This document shows, piece after piece, positions 15,698-24,674 of a stretch of DNA of 64,000 nucleotides. The notes under the pieces were generated by a model that was not told the origin of the DNA, did not search any database, and saw only the letters and a list, made by a program, of their open reading frames with translations. Position numbers and translations under genes: made by a program. The stretch is from Clostridiales bacterium (GTDB taxonomy: Bacteria; Bacillota; Clostridia; Christensenellales; CAG-138), in contig DXWI01000002.1 in assembly GCA_019416935.1 (NCBI GenBank), positions 62,001 through 126,000 of the forward strand. Direction: 5' to 3'. Each line of letters starts with the position of its first letter. The first letter of the stretch is position 1.

Positions 15698-18253
15698 ATG
15701 GCCGCAACCTTTACTGTCAACGGCAAGACCGTTACGGTAGAACAAAACTGTAAACTCATGCGCTATCTGCGCGACACGCTGCGCCTGACCTCCGTGAAGG
15801 ACGGGTGCAGCGAGGGTGCCTGCGGCACCTGCACGATTCTCATCGACGGCAAGCCCGTCAAGGCGTGCGTGCAGCAGACGGACCGCATGGACGGCAAAAC
15901 CATCCTCACGGTTGAGGGCCTGAGCGACTTTGAAAAAGAGGTCTACGTCTATGCGTTCGGCACCGCCGGGGCGGTGCAGTGCGGCTTCTGCATTCCCGGC
16001 ATGGTGCTGTGCGCAAAATCACTGCTCGATACGAACAGCGACCCGACCGAGGCCGAGATCGCCCACGCGCTGCGCAACAACATCTGCCGCTGCACCGGCT
16101 ATGTAAAGATCATCGAAGCCGTGCGCATTGCCGCGGCCGTGTTCCGCGCGGGCGTCATCCCCGAAGCGGCGTCCGACTGGCGCGTCGGCGCGCGCGTTGC
16201 ACGACTGGATGTGCGGGAAAAGGTGCTCGGCACCGGCGTCTATACCGACGATATGCAGCTTCCGGGCATGCTGTACGGCTCCGCCGTGCGCAGCAAGTAC
16301 CCGCGCGCGCGTGTGCTCGCCATCCGCACCGAGAGAGCAAAGGCGCTGCCGGGCGTTGCCTGCGTGCTGACGGCCGAGGATATTCCGTGCCTGACCAAGG
16401 TCGGGCACCTCAAGCGCGACTGGGATGTGATGATCGGCGTCGGCCGCATCACGCATTATCTGGGCGACGCCATTGCGCTCGTCGCAGCGGAAACGCCGGA
16501 GATTCTCGAACAGGCCAAGGCGCTCGTGGAGGTGGACTATCAGGAGCTGGAACCGGTGCAGAGCGCCTATGAAGCCATGGAGGAGGGCACGCCGCAGCTC
16601 CATCCGGGCGGCAACCTGCTCGCGCAGCGCCATGTGCGCCGCGGCAACGCCGATGAAGCGATCCGCACGGCGCCGCATGTGATCAGCGGTCACTTCTCGA
16701 CCCCGTTCACCGAGCACGCGTTTCTGGAGCCGGAATGCGCCGTAGCGGAACCTTGGGGCGACAACGGCGTGCAGATCTATTGCTCCGATCAGAGCGTGTA
16801 CGATACGCAGCATGAGATCTGCCCGATGCTGGGGCTCCAGCCGGAGCAGGTGCGCGTGGAAAATAAGCTCGTGGGCGGCGGTTTCGGCGGCAAGGAGGAT
16901 GTGGTCGTGCAGCACCATGCCGCGCTGATCGCCTATCTCACCAAGCGGCCCGTCAAGGTCAAGCTCACCCGTGCCGAGAGCATCCTCATCCACCCGAAGC
17001 GGCACCCCATGGACATGGATTTCACGCTCGCCTGCGGCGATGACGGCACCATTTTGGGTGTAAAGGCGCAGGTCATCGCAGATACCGGCGCATATGCCTC
17101 GCTGGGCGGGCCGGTGCTCGAGCGCGCGTGCACGCACGCCGCCGGGCCCTACAACTACCAGAACTTTGAGATCGACGGCAGAGCCTACTATACCAACAAC
17201 CCGCCGGCCGGCGCGTTCCGCGGCTTCGGCGTGACGCAGACGTGCTTTGCCATCGAAACGCTCTTAAACCGCATGGCGCACAAGCTTGGCATCTCCCCGT
17301 GGGAGATCCGCTATAAAAACGCCATCCGTCCGGGGCAGACGCTGCCCAACGGGCAGATCGTCGATGCATCCACTGGGCTCGTCGAAACGCTTGAGGCCGT
17401 GAAGGATGTATACGAATCCGAGCCGTATGCGGGCATCGCCTGCGCCATGAAGAACGCCGGCGTGGGCGTAGGCATTCCGGATACCGGCCGTGTGCGCCTC
17501 GTCGTTGAGGACGGCAGGCTGGCCATCCATACCGGCGCATCCTGCATCGGTCAGGGGCTTGGTACGGTGCTCGTGCAGGTAGCGGTCGAAACGACGGGCC
17601 TTGCGCCCACGGATATCCGCTATGCGCCGGTCAACACCTTCGCCGCGCCGGATTCCGGCACCACCTCCGGCTCCCGCCAGACGCTCATCACCGGCGAGGC
17701 GTGCCGCCGTGCCTGCACGCTGTTCCAGGCGGCCCGCGCCGGCCGGTCGCTTGCCGAGATGGAGGGCGAGGAATTCTATGCCGAATATCTGGCCAGAACG
17801 GACCCGCTCGGCTCCGACAAGCCGAACCCGATCAGCCATGTCGCCTACGGCTACGCGACGCAGGTGGCGATTCTGGGCGCGGACGGAAAGCTCCGGCGCA
17901 TTGTCGCCGCGCATGACGTCGGCCGGGCGATCAACCCTCTGTCCCTGGAGGGGCAGATTGAGGGCGGTGTAGTCATGAGTATGGGCTTTGCGCTCACGGA
18001 GCGGTATCCGCTCGACAACTGTAAGCCGACGGCGCGCTTCGGTACGCTGGGCCTGTTCAAGGCCAATACCGTGCCGAAGATCGAGGCCGTGATCGTAGAA
18101 AAGCCCGGCGTTGAGCAGGGCTACGGCGCGATCGGCATCGGCGAAATCACCTCGATCCCCACCGCCCCCGCCATCGCGGAGGCCTACTATCGGCTCGACG
18201 GCAAGGAGCGCAGCGAACTGCCGCTTGCCGATACGCCGTATGCAAAGGCATAG
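15698..18253 (+). CDS. xdhD: Xanthine dehydrogenase XdhD-type: 2Fe-2S domain fused to molybdopterin domain
   Basis: Molybdenum hydroxylase of 851 aa. Residues 1-150 hold both Fe-S clusters: plant-type C37/C42/C45/C57 and the helical C95/C98/C130/C132. The Mo-cofactor part follows from about 165, with VGGGFGGKEDVVVQ, GAFRGFGVTQTCFAIE, GASCIGQGLGTV and the catalytic Glu in GIGEITSIPTAPAI. This fused form is seen in XdhD of purine-degrading clusters (often called selenium-dependent XDH; labile Se cannot be seen in sequence). The FAD subunit YgfM that normally precedes xdhD is absent. ATG 15698 follows AAGGAG; the 97-bp gap from ygfK shows no promoter. Confidence 0.9.
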   Translation: MAATFTVNGKTVTVEQNCKLMRYLRDTLRLTSVKDGCSEGACGTCTILIDGKPVKACVQQTDRMDGKTILTVEGLSDFEKEVYVYAFGTAGAVQCGFCIPGMVLCAKSLLDTNSDPTEAEIAHALRNNICRCTGYVKIIEAVRIAAAVFRAGVIPEAASDWRVGARVARLDVREKVLGTGVYTDDMQLPGMLYGSAVRSKYPRARVLAIRTERAKALPGVACVLTAEDIPCLTKVGHLKRDWDVMIGVGRITHYLGDAIALVAAETPEILEQAKALVEVDYQELEPVQSAYEAMEEGTPQLHPGGNLLAQRHVRRGNADEAIRTAPHVISGHFSTPFTEHAFLEPECAVAEPWGDNGVQIYCSDQSVYDTQHEICPMLGLQPEQVRVENKLVGGGFGGKEDVVVQHHAALIAYLTKRPVKVKLTRAESILIHPKRHPMDMDFTLACGDDGTILGVKAQVIADTGAYASLGGPVLERACTHAAGPYNYQNFEIDGRAYYTNNPPAGAFRGFGVTQTCFAIETLLNRMAHKLGISPWEIRYKNAIRPGQTLPNGQIVDASTGLVETLEAVKDVYESEPYAGIACAMKNAGVGVGIPDTGRVRLVVEDGRLAIHTGASCIGQGLGTVLVQVAVETTGLAPTDIRYAPVNTFAAPDSGTTSGSRQTLITGEACRRACTLFQAARAGRSLAEMEGEEFYAEYLARTDPLGSDKPNPISHVAYGYATQVAILGADGKLRRIVAAHDVGRAINPLSLEGQIEGGVVMSMGFALTERYPLDNCKPTARFGTLGLFKANTVPKIEAVIVEKPGVEQGYGAIGIGEITSIPTAPAIAEAYYRLDGKERSELPLADTPYAKA

Positions 18254-18297
18254 GCGTACCCCGCAGTGGCGGCTTTACCCGCGTTGACAGACTGCAA

Positions 18298-18330
18298 CGG
18301 CCGGCCATTGCTTCAAGCGATGACCGGCCG
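18298..18330. terminator. Bidirectional terminator between xdhD and the GNAT gene
   Basis: CGGCCGG (18298-18304) pairs with CCGGCCG (18324-18330), with inner pairing ATTGC/GCGAT. It lies between convergent gene ends. The T-tract is modest on either side. Confidence 0.6.
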
Positions 18331-18351
18331 CTGTTTGATTGCATGGATTTT

Positions 18352-18792
18352 TTACAATTCCCGCACCATCTGCTCGTATGGCAGCGGCGTAAAACCCTTG
18401 CGCAGGTAGAGCTCGCGCGCCTGCTCGTTGTCCGGCGCAACCTCCAGCCGGAGCCGGGTAACGCCCTCCGGCAGGTGCTCCTGCAAATATCGAAAGAACG
18501 CGCTGCCAAGGCCGCGGCCCTGATAATCCGGCGTTACATAAAGCTCCTCGATCCAGACGACCTGTCCTCCGGCCTCCGCCGAAAACGTCCGCGACAGCAG
18601 CGCATAGCCGGCCGGCACGCCGGCCTCCTCCAGCACATAGCCCTGCACATAGGCGTTCGAGCGCATCATCTCTGCAAACGTGCGTTCAAAATACTCCGCC
18701 GGCACCGCGTGCGCAACCGCCTCCGAGGCATAGAACTGCCCGGAAAGGCGGAGGTACGTTTGCCGGTCTCTCTGTTCCATTGGTCGAACCAT
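18352..18792 (-). CDS. GNAT-family N-acetyltransferase
   Basis: Acetyl-CoA-dependent acetyltransferase of 146 aa, a standard length for the family. The motif A region reads VVWIEELYVTPDYQGRGLGSAFF, where QGRGLG binds the CoA pyrophosphate; LRLEVAPDNEQARELYLRKGF is the usual motif B. The substrate cannot be told from sequence. ATG 18792 (MVRPMEQRD) is preceded by GGGAGG; in-frame extension to 18870 runs through the promoter and is rejected. Single gene with its own extended -10. Confidence 0.8.
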   Translation of the reverse strand: MVRPMEQRDRQTYLRLSGQFYASEAVAHAVPAEYFERTFAEMMRSNAYVQGYVLEEAGVPAGYALLSRTFSAEAGGQVVWIEELYVTPDYQGRGLGSAFFRYLQEHLPEGVTRLRLEVAPDNEQARELYLRKGFTPLPYEQMVREL

Positions 18793-18856
18793 TCCGCTTC
18801 CTCCCGTTTGGCCGGACGCAGCCGTCCGGCGCCTTGCTGTGGTAATTCCTGTTATC

Positions 18857-18865
18857 ACTATAGCA
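18857..18865 (-). promoter_or_regulatory. Extended -10 promoter for the GNAT gene
   Basis: Minus strand TGC then TATAGT (18857-18862), about 65 bp before ATG 18792. Confidence 0.45.
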
Positions 18866-18880
18866 CACACGGGCGAATTA

Positions 18881-18889
18881 TGGTATACT
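18881..18889 (+). promoter_or_regulatory. Extended -10 promoter for the SPFH gene
   Basis: TGGTATACT (18881-18889), TGn plus TATACT; no good -35. It is 33 bp before ATG 18922 and divergent from the GNAT promoter. Confidence 0.55.
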
Positions 18890-18921
18890 AATCCTATTAT
18901 TATTTAAGGAGGACAAGATCC

Positions 18922-19770
18922 ATGTTTCGAGATAAGGCGGGCAACCTGTCCGTTGGCAAGATCATTCTGACCGTTGCCGTGCTGCTGCTCATCGCCGTTG
19001 CGGTCGGTTCGAGCTTTGTGGTCATCCCCGCCGGCCATACCGGTGTTGTACTGACGTTCGGCAAGGTGGGCGACGTTGCGCTCCAGGAAGGCTTGCATTT
19101 CAAAACCCCGTTTGTGCAGCAGATCGTCACGATCGACAACCGCATCGTCAAGCTGGATGTATCGACCGAAGCGTTTAGCAAGGATTTGCAGACGATCTCA
19201 ACCGTCGTCGCGGTCAACTACCGCGTCAGCAAGGATGAGAGTCAGGCCATTTATAAAGAGGTGGGCCTTGGCTTTGAGGATGTGCTCATCACGCCGGCCG
19301 TCAACGAGGTGCTCAAGGCCGTCACCGCCGAATATACCGCCATCGAACTGGTCGGCTCGCGTGATGAGGTCAGCGTGCTGCTCGATCAGGGGCTCAACGA
19401 CAAGTTGAACGGCTACGGCATCTATGTCAACGAGCTGAACATCATCAACTGGGATTTCTCTGAGGAATACATCGCCGCCGTGGAGGCCAAGCAGGTGGCC
19501 GAGCAGAACCTCATCAAAACGCGCACCGAGCAGGAGCAGGCGCTCGTCATCGCGAACACCGAGGCGGAAAAGCGCGTGATCGCGGCCACGGCCGAGGCCA
19601 ACGAGATCAAGCTGCTCGCCGAGGCGAACGCGGAGAGCAACCGCATTCTGACCGAATCGATCTCCGATCTGCTGATCCAGTACCAGACCGTGCAGAAGTG
19701 GGATGGCAAGCTGCCCTCCGTCATGTCCGGCGCCGGGAACACGCTCATCGACATCCCGCTGCCGCAATAA
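18922..19770 (+). CDS. SPFH/prohibitin-family membrane protein
   Basis: A 282-aa protein with an N-terminal membrane anchor (residues about 13-34, IILTVAVLLLIAVAVGSSFV), an SPFH/band-7 domain (VIPAGHTGVVLTFGKVGD onward to about 190) and a charged, Ala/Glu-rich helical stretch (VEAKQVAEQNLIKTRTEQEQ, AEKRVIAATAEANE) typical of prohibitin/stomatin oligomerisation helices. Such proteins assemble into membrane-associated rings that organise membrane domains or proteases. No NfeD or FtsH partner is adjacent. ATG 18922 follows AAGGAGG. It is monocistronic and closed by a very strong hairpin. Confidence 0.87.
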   Translation: MFRDKAGNLSVGKIILTVAVLLLIAVAVGSSFVVIPAGHTGVVLTFGKVGDVALQEGLHFKTPFVQQIVTIDNRIVKLDVSTEAFSKDLQTISTVVAVNYRVSKDESQAIYKEVGLGFEDVLITPAVNEVLKAVTAEYTAIELVGSRDEVSVLLDQGLNDKLNGYGIYVNELNIINWDFSEEYIAAVEAKQVAEQNLIKTRTEQEQALVIANTEAEKRVIAATAEANEIKLLAEANAESNRILTESISDLLIQYQTVQKWDGKLPSVMSGAGNTLIDIPLPQ

Positions 19771-19815
19771 GTCGGGTTCTCTCCCCGCATTCGGCGGGAA
19801 CAGTTGCAAGAAACG

Positions 19816-19850
19816 GCAAGGGCGTTTTGCAGCATGCAAAACGCCCTTGC
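19816..19850. terminator. Strong bidirectional terminator
   Basis: A perfect 16-bp stem (19816-19831 with 19835-19850; arm begins GCAAGGGCG) with a 3-nt loop, followed by TTTTGTTTGC on the plus strand. It serves the SPFH gene and, in reverse, the SGNH hydrolase gene ending at 19911. Confidence 0.85.
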
Positions 19851-19910
19851 TTTTGTTTGCAAATCATTCGCCGGAAGCCGGTGGATACGGGACAGACTCT
19901 CCGGCGCGTC

Positions 19911-20612
19911 CTACCCCTCCCGCACGAGTTCAGCGATGCGCGCGCCGACATAGCGCTGTCCCTCCTCGGTGAGGTGCAGGCCGTCGTCGCAGATCAGGCA
20001 GAACATATTCCGGTCGAACAGGCAAACCTGCCGCAGATCGACCAACGCGCACTGCATCTGCCTTGCCACGCGCTCAATCAACAGGGAATACATCTCCTGA
20101 TACCGGTAGATGCGCTGCTTATCGCCGAGCCATTGGAGAATATGCTGCGCGTTCAGCTTGTCGCCGACCAAAAACTTGAAATATTTATCCGCGTCGATCG
20201 GCGGCAGCGTCATCAAAATCGGACGAATGCCCTTGTCGCGCAGCAGCGTCACCATGCGCCGCAGCGTCTCTGCAAACACATGCGGCAGCGTATTGGGCAG
20301 ATGCTCGGCCTCCGGATTCTCCGAAATGGCCGCCCAGTCAAAGTTGCTGTCATTGCCGCCGAACTCGATGACCGCCGCGTCGGCCGTCACGCCGTTCTCC
20401 AGGTCGCGCTCCATCAGCGCAAGGCCCTGTGGCGCGGTATAGCCAAAGCGCGCACGGTTGATGATGTGGATATCGAGCTCGCGCCCGGCCACCTCGGCCG
20501 CCGTCTCCTGCGCATAGGTGTGGCGGTTGCGCTCCGTGTTCCAAACAACGCCCTTTCCGAGCGAATCCCCCCAGAGAACGACCGTTTCATTCTTTTGATA
20601 AATGCTGTTCAT
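19911..20612 (-). CDS. SGNH/GDSL-type hydrolase
   Basis: Esterase/lipase-fold protein of 233 aa. Block I is VLWGDSLGKG (nucleophile Ser in GDS), block III GGNDSNF, and block V DGLHLTEEGQ (catalytic Asp/His). There is no signal peptide, so it is cytoplasmic. Substrates in this superfamily range from acyl-CoA and lysophospholipid to acetylated sugars and cannot be assigned. ATG 20612 (MNSIYQK) follows CAGGAG; an ATG at 20636 lacks one. It is transcribed alone from an extended -10 (TGCTATACT, 20696-20704 on the minus strand). Confidence 0.82.
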   Translation of the reverse strand: MNSIYQKNETVVLWGDSLGKGVVWNTERNRHTYAQETAAEVAGRELDIHIINRARFGYTAPQGLALMERDLENGVTADAAVIEFGGNDSNFDWAAISENPEAEHLPNTLPHVFAETLRRMVTLLRDKGIRPILMTLPPIDADKYFKFLVGDKLNAQHILQWLGDKQRIYRYQEMYSLLIERVARQMQCALVDLRQVCLFDRNMFCLICDDGLHLTEEGQRYVGARIAELVREG

Positions 20613-20695
20613 GATTGGATGACTCCTGTGCTGCATTCCGTTGATGTACTGTCATCGCTGACGGTGGGACGCCCCACGCAATCGATGATACATAT

Positions 20696-20704
20696 AGTAT
20701 AGCA
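20696..20704 (-). promoter_or_regulatory. Extended -10 promoter for the SGNH hydrolase gene
   Basis: Minus strand TGC plus TATACT (20696-20701). TTAACA lies 19 bp upstream, so the -35 is poor. Confidence 0.5.
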
Positions 20705-20777
20705 GAATTTCAGCTAACAGTGTTAACTTGAATTGTGAACCCACGGAAAACCATTTGTAACCACCCGGTTAAAGAAA

Positions 20778-20804
20778 CAGCCGTCCGGCAATGCCGGACG
20801 GCTG
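20778..20804. terminator. Terminator after nifJ
   Basis: 11-bp stem CAGCCGTCCGG/CCGGACGGCTG with loop CAATG. U-rich tracts lie on both sides (TTTCTTT on the minus strand, TTTTT on the plus strand). Confidence 0.8.
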
Positions 20805-20825
20805 TTTTTGCAATCGTTTTGAAGC

Positions 20826-23800
20826 TTACATCTCGTTGAGCTTCTTGTAGTATTCGATCTTCTCGGCGGCTTCCTTCTCGGCGCGGGCAAAGAGCTCTTC
20901 CGCGGCCTGCGGGAACTGCTTCTTGAGCGAGGAGTAACGGACTTCGCCCATGATGAACTCCTGATAGCTCGCCTTCGGGTCCTTGCTGTCAAGCACGAAC
21001 GGGTTCTTGCCCTCAGCAGCCAGATCCGGGTTGTACCGATACAGCGGCCAGTAACCGGCCTCGACGGCCTTTCTGGCCTCCGCCTGGCTGTGGCCCATGT
21101 TGATACCATGGTTGATGCACGGCGCGTAAGCGATGATCAGGGACGGACCCTTGTAGGCTTCTGCCTCATTGACGGCCTTGATGAGCTGCGCGGGATTGGC
21201 GCCCATGCAGACCTTCGCGACGTACACATAGCCATAGCTCATGGCCATCAGGCCAAGATCCTTCTTCTTCGTGCGCTTACCGGCAGCCGCGAACTTCGCA
21301 ACCGGACCGGTCGGCGTGGCCTTGCTGGCCTGACCGCCGGTGTTGGAGTACACCTCGGTGTCCATGACGAGTACGTTGACATCCTCATCCATGGCGAGCA
21401 CATGATCGAGTCCACCGTAGCCGATGTCGTACGCCCAGCCGTCGCCGCCGAAGATCCAGACGGACTGCTTCGTGAGCAGATCCTTGTTCTCCAGAACCTC
21501 GCGCGCGAGCTTGCAGGCGTCGCAGTCGCAGATCTTGTTGTTGGCCAGCCACTTGGCTTCGTATTCGGTGCCGGACAGGTCGATGCCGTCCTCACACGCC
21601 GCAACCAGCTTTTCGCCTGCTGCGCGGGAGCCCTTGGCGTCGTCCATGTTGGCAAGCCACTCTTCGCCCGCGGCCTTGATGTCCGCTGCGCACCACTCGA
21701 CGGCGATGAGCTTCTTGACAGTGTCCGCCAGATGCGCACGGCGCTGCTTGGTGGCGAGGTTCATGCCGAAGCCGAACTCTGCGTTGTCCTCAAACAGGGA
21801 GTTTGCCCAAGCGGGGCCCTGACCCTTGGCGTTCTTCGTATACGGGCAGGTCGGCGCGCTGCCGCCATAGATGGAGGAGCAGCCCGTTGCGTTGGCAACG
21901 ATCATGCGGTCGCCGAACAGCTGGGTGATGAGCTTGACGTACGGCGTCTCGCCGCAGCCTGCGCATGCGCCGGAGAACTCGAACAGCGGCTGGAGGAACT
22001 GGCTGCCCTTGACGGTCTTGGTGTTGACGTCCACATCCTTCTGCTTGAGGGACACGGCGTACTCCCAGTTCTGCTCCTCCTGCTGCGCGCTGGAGAGCGG
22101 AACCATCTTGAGCGCCTTCTCCTTGGCCGGGCAGACATCGACGCAGTTGCCGCAGCCCGTGCAATCGAGCGGCGAAACCTGCATGCGGAATTTCAGCCCC
22201 GCAAGCTCCTTGCCCTTGCCGTCAACGGTCACGAAGGCCTCGGGCGCATTCTTGACCTCTTCCTCATCGAGCAGGAACGGACGGATGGTGGCATGCGGGC
22301 AGACCAGCGAGCACTGGTTGCACTGGATGCAGTTTTCCGGAATCCACGCGGGCACGTCGACCGCGACGCCGCGCTTCTCATACTTCGTGGTGCCGGTGGG
22401 CACGGTGCCATCCGCCTGCAGCATGGAAACAGGCAGCTTGTCGCCCTCCTGCGCAAGGATCGGGTGAATGAAGTTCACAAAGTACGGATCGTCCGTGACC
22501 TTGATCGGCTCAGCGCCGGTGGTGGTATCGGCCCAGGACGCCGGATAGTGGATCTCTTCGATGGCATTCATGCCGGCCTCGATGGCCGCATAGTTCTTCT
22601 GAACGACTTCGTCGCCCTTCTTGCCGTAGGACTTCTTCGCGGCGGCCTTCATGAAGGTCAGCGCATCCTCAGCGGAGATGACGTTCGCGAGCTTGAAGAA
22701 CGCGGACTGCATGATCGTGTTGATGCGGCCGCCCATGCCAACCTCGCGGGCCAGCTTGATGGCGTTGATGTTATAGAACTTCACATGGTTCTTCGCGATG
22801 GCGCGCTTCATGGAAGCGGGCAGCTCGTTCTCCATTTCGTCGAGCGTCCACGGGCTGTTGAGCAGGAACGTGCCGCCCTCCTTGATGCCCTCGGCCACGG
22901 CATAGCGGGTGACGTAGGACGGGTTGTGGCAGGCCACGAAGTCCGCCGCGTCGATCAGATACGGGCTCTGGATCGGCTTCTTGCCGAAGCGCAGATGGCT
23001 GACCGTGAAGCCGCCGGATTTCTTGGAATCGTACGCAAAGTAGCCCTGCGCATACATGTCGGTGTGGTCGCCGATGATCTTGATGCTGTTCTTGTTGGCG
23101 CCGACCGTACCGTCGGAACCGAGGCCGTAGAACTTGCACGCGATCGTGCCCTCGGGCGCGGCGTTGATCTGCCGGGTGACCGGGATGGAGAGGTTCGTCA
23201 CGTCGTCGACGATACCGACGGTGAAGTGGTTCTTCTTCTCGCCGGCGAGGTTCTCGTACACGGCGCCGACCATGCTCGGCGTGAATTCCTTGCTGCCGAG
23301 GCCATAGCGGCCGCCGATGACTTCGATGTCCCTGCCCTGCTCGTTGAGCGCCGCAACCACGTCGGTGTACAGCGGTTCGCCGAGGCAGCCGGGTTCCTTG
23401 GTGCGGTCGAGCACAGCGATGCGCTTGCAGGTCGCCGGGAGCGCTGCAACGAACTTGTCCGCCGCGAACGGACGGTACAGGCGGACCTTCAGCAGACCGA
23501 GCTTCTGGCCGCGGGCGTTGAGATAGTTGACGGTTTCTTCGCACACATCTGCGCCGCTGCCCATGATCACGATCACGTTCTCGGCATCGGGTGCGCCGAC
23601 GTAATCAAACAGGTGGTAGCTGCGGCCCGTGATCCTGCCGACCTCGTCCATATAGTGCTGGACGATCTCGGGAATCGCGTTATAGTACTTGTTCGCGGCT
23701 TCGCGGCCCTGGAAATAGATATCCGGGTTCTGCGCGGTACCGCCCTGATGCGGATGCTCCGGGTTGAGCGCGCGGGCGCGGAACGCCTTGACCGCATCCA

Positions 23801-24386
23801 TGTCGACGAGGGGGCGCATGTCCTCATAGTCGATCATCTCGATCTTCTGAACCTCATGCGAGGTGCGGAAGCCGTCGAAGAAGTGGAGGAACGGCACGGA
23901 GGCCTTCAGCGTGGACAGATGCGAAACCAGCGCGAGGTCCATGACTTCCTGCACGGAAGCGGAGGACAGCATGGCAAAGCCGGTCTGGCGGCAGCCCATG
24001 ACGTCGCTGTGGTCGCCAAAGATGGACAGCGCATGCGCGGCCAATGCGCGCGCGCTCACATGGAACACGCAGGGCAGCAGCTCGCCCGCGATCTTATACA
24101 TGTTCGGGATCATGAGCAGCAGACCCTGCGACGCGGTAAACGTCGTGGTCAGTGCGCCCGCCTTGAGCGAACCGTGCACTGCGCCCGCAGCGCCGCCCTC
24201 GCTCTGCATCTCCGCGATGCGTACCTGCTGGCCAAACAGATTGATTCTGCCGTTGGCCGCCCAGTCATCCGCGACTTCCGCCATCGGGGAAGACGGCGTG
24301 ATCGGGTAGATTGCCGCCACGTCGGAAAATGCATACGCGACGTGGGATGCGGCAGTGTTGCCGTCGATGGTCATGGTCTTAGCCAT
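20826..24386 (-). CDS. nifJ: Pyruvate:ferredoxin (flavodoxin) oxidoreductase
   Basis: Homodimer-type PFOR, 1186 aa, converting pyruvate, CoA and oxidised ferredoxin to acetyl-CoA, CO2 and reduced ferredoxin; TPP plus three 4Fe-4S clusters. It starts MAKTMTIDGNTAASHVAYAF with the pyruvate-binding YPITPSSPMAE. Two ferredoxin-type motifs, CIQCNQCSLVCPH and CTGCGNCVDVCP, lie in the 690-760 region. The third-cluster/TPP domain begins FSGACAGCGETPYVKL, with TPP-binding GDGWAYDIGYGGLDH and VLVMDTEVYSNTGGQ. Domain order and length are complete. A perfect TTGACA/TATAAT promoter indicates high expression. It is the main source of reduced ferredoxin and links to NfnAB. Confidence 0.97.
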   Translation of the reverse strand: MAKTMTIDGNTAASHVAYAFSDVAAIYPITPSSPMAEVADDWAANGRINLFGQQVRIAEMQSEGGAAGAVHGSLKAGALTTTFTASQGLLLMIPNMYKIAGELLPCVFHVSARALAAHALSIFGDHSDVMGCRQTGFAMLSSASVQEVMDLALVSHLSTLKASVPFLHFFDGFRTSHEVQKIEMIDYEDMRPLVDMDAVKAFRARALNPEHPHQGGTAQNPDIYFQGREAANKYYNAIPEIVQHYMDEVGRITGRSYHLFDYVGAPDAENVIVIMGSGADVCEETVNYLNARGQKLGLLKVRLYRPFAADKFVAALPATCKRIAVLDRTKEPGCLGEPLYTDVVAALNEQGRDIEVIGGRYGLGSKEFTPSMVGAVYENLAGEKKNHFTVGIVDDVTNLSIPVTRQINAAPEGTIACKFYGLGSDGTVGANKNSIKIIGDHTDMYAQGYFAYDSKKSGGFTVSHLRFGKKPIQSPYLIDAADFVACHNPSYVTRYAVAEGIKEGGTFLLNSPWTLDEMENELPASMKRAIAKNHVKFYNINAIKLAREVGMGGRINTIMQSAFFKLANVISAEDALTFMKAAAKKSYGKKGDEVVQKNYAAIEAGMNAIEEIHYPASWADTTTGAEPIKVTDDPYFVNFIHPILAQEGDKLPVSMLQADGTVPTGTTKYEKRGVAVDVPAWIPENCIQCNQCSLVCPHATIRPFLLDEEEVKNAPEAFVTVDGKGKELAGLKFRMQVSPLDCTGCGNCVDVCPAKEKALKMVPLSSAQQEEQNWEYAVSLKQKDVDVNTKTVKGSQFLQPLFEFSGACAGCGETPYVKLITQLFGDRMIVANATGCSSIYGGSAPTCPYTKNAKGQGPAWANSLFEDNAEFGFGMNLATKQRRAHLADTVKKLIAVEWCAADIKAAGEEWLANMDDAKGSRAAGEKLVAACEDGIDLSGTEYEAKWLANNKICDCDACKLAREVLENKDLLTKQSVWIFGGDGWAYDIGYGGLDHVLAMDEDVNVLVMDTEVYSNTGGQASKATPTGPVAKFAAAGKRTKKKDLGLMAMSYGYVYVAKVCMGANPAQLIKAVNEAEAYKGPSLIIAYAPCINHGINMGHSQAEARKAVEAGYWPLYRYNPDLAAEGKNPFVLDSKDPKASYQEFIMGEVRYSSLKKQFPQAAEELFARAEKEAAEKIEYYKKLNEM

Positions 24387-24465
24387 TTTTACGCCTCCTG
24401 TGTTTTTTCAAGATCTGTTATGGGTCGGGCATAGCAGGGCATATGCCCGCTTCTTACCGAATACT

Positions 24466-24494
24466 ATTATAGTCTTCATACAAAACGCTGTCAA
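24466..24494 (-). promoter_or_regulatory. nifJ promoter, full consensus
   Basis: TTGACA (24489-24494), 17-bp spacer, TATAAT (24466-24471), all on the minus strand. The leader is about 75 nt and includes a GGGCATATGCCC palindrome (24438-24449). Confidence 0.9.
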
Positions 24495-24620
24495 TCGAGC
24501 TTGACCTGAATTCCTGCAAAATTCCCGATATTTCCCGCTTTGAGAGTGGTTATGCAGGAGAAGCTGCATTTTTTGCCGTGTGCAGCGCTCCCAAGCCCGA
24601 TACCATTTTGCCGCGCAATC

Positions 24621-24629
24621 TGCTATACT
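24621..24629 (+). promoter_or_regulatory. Extended -10 promoter for the ion permease gene
   Basis: TGCTATACT (24621-24629), 46 bp before the ATG at 24675. Confidence 0.5.
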
Positions 24630-24674
24630 ATCCCCGTTGTACAAAAAGCGCGGAAGAAAGCGGGGAAAAGCGGT

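Noticed and set aside
11959..15759. 1266-codon open frame on the minus strand
   Set aside because: Antisense to ssnA/ygfK; low-complexity Arg/Ala/His-rich translation, typical of GC-rich shadows.
21090..24434. 1114-codon open frame on the plus strand
   Set aside because: Antisense to nifJ, whose minus frame carries all PFOR motifs.
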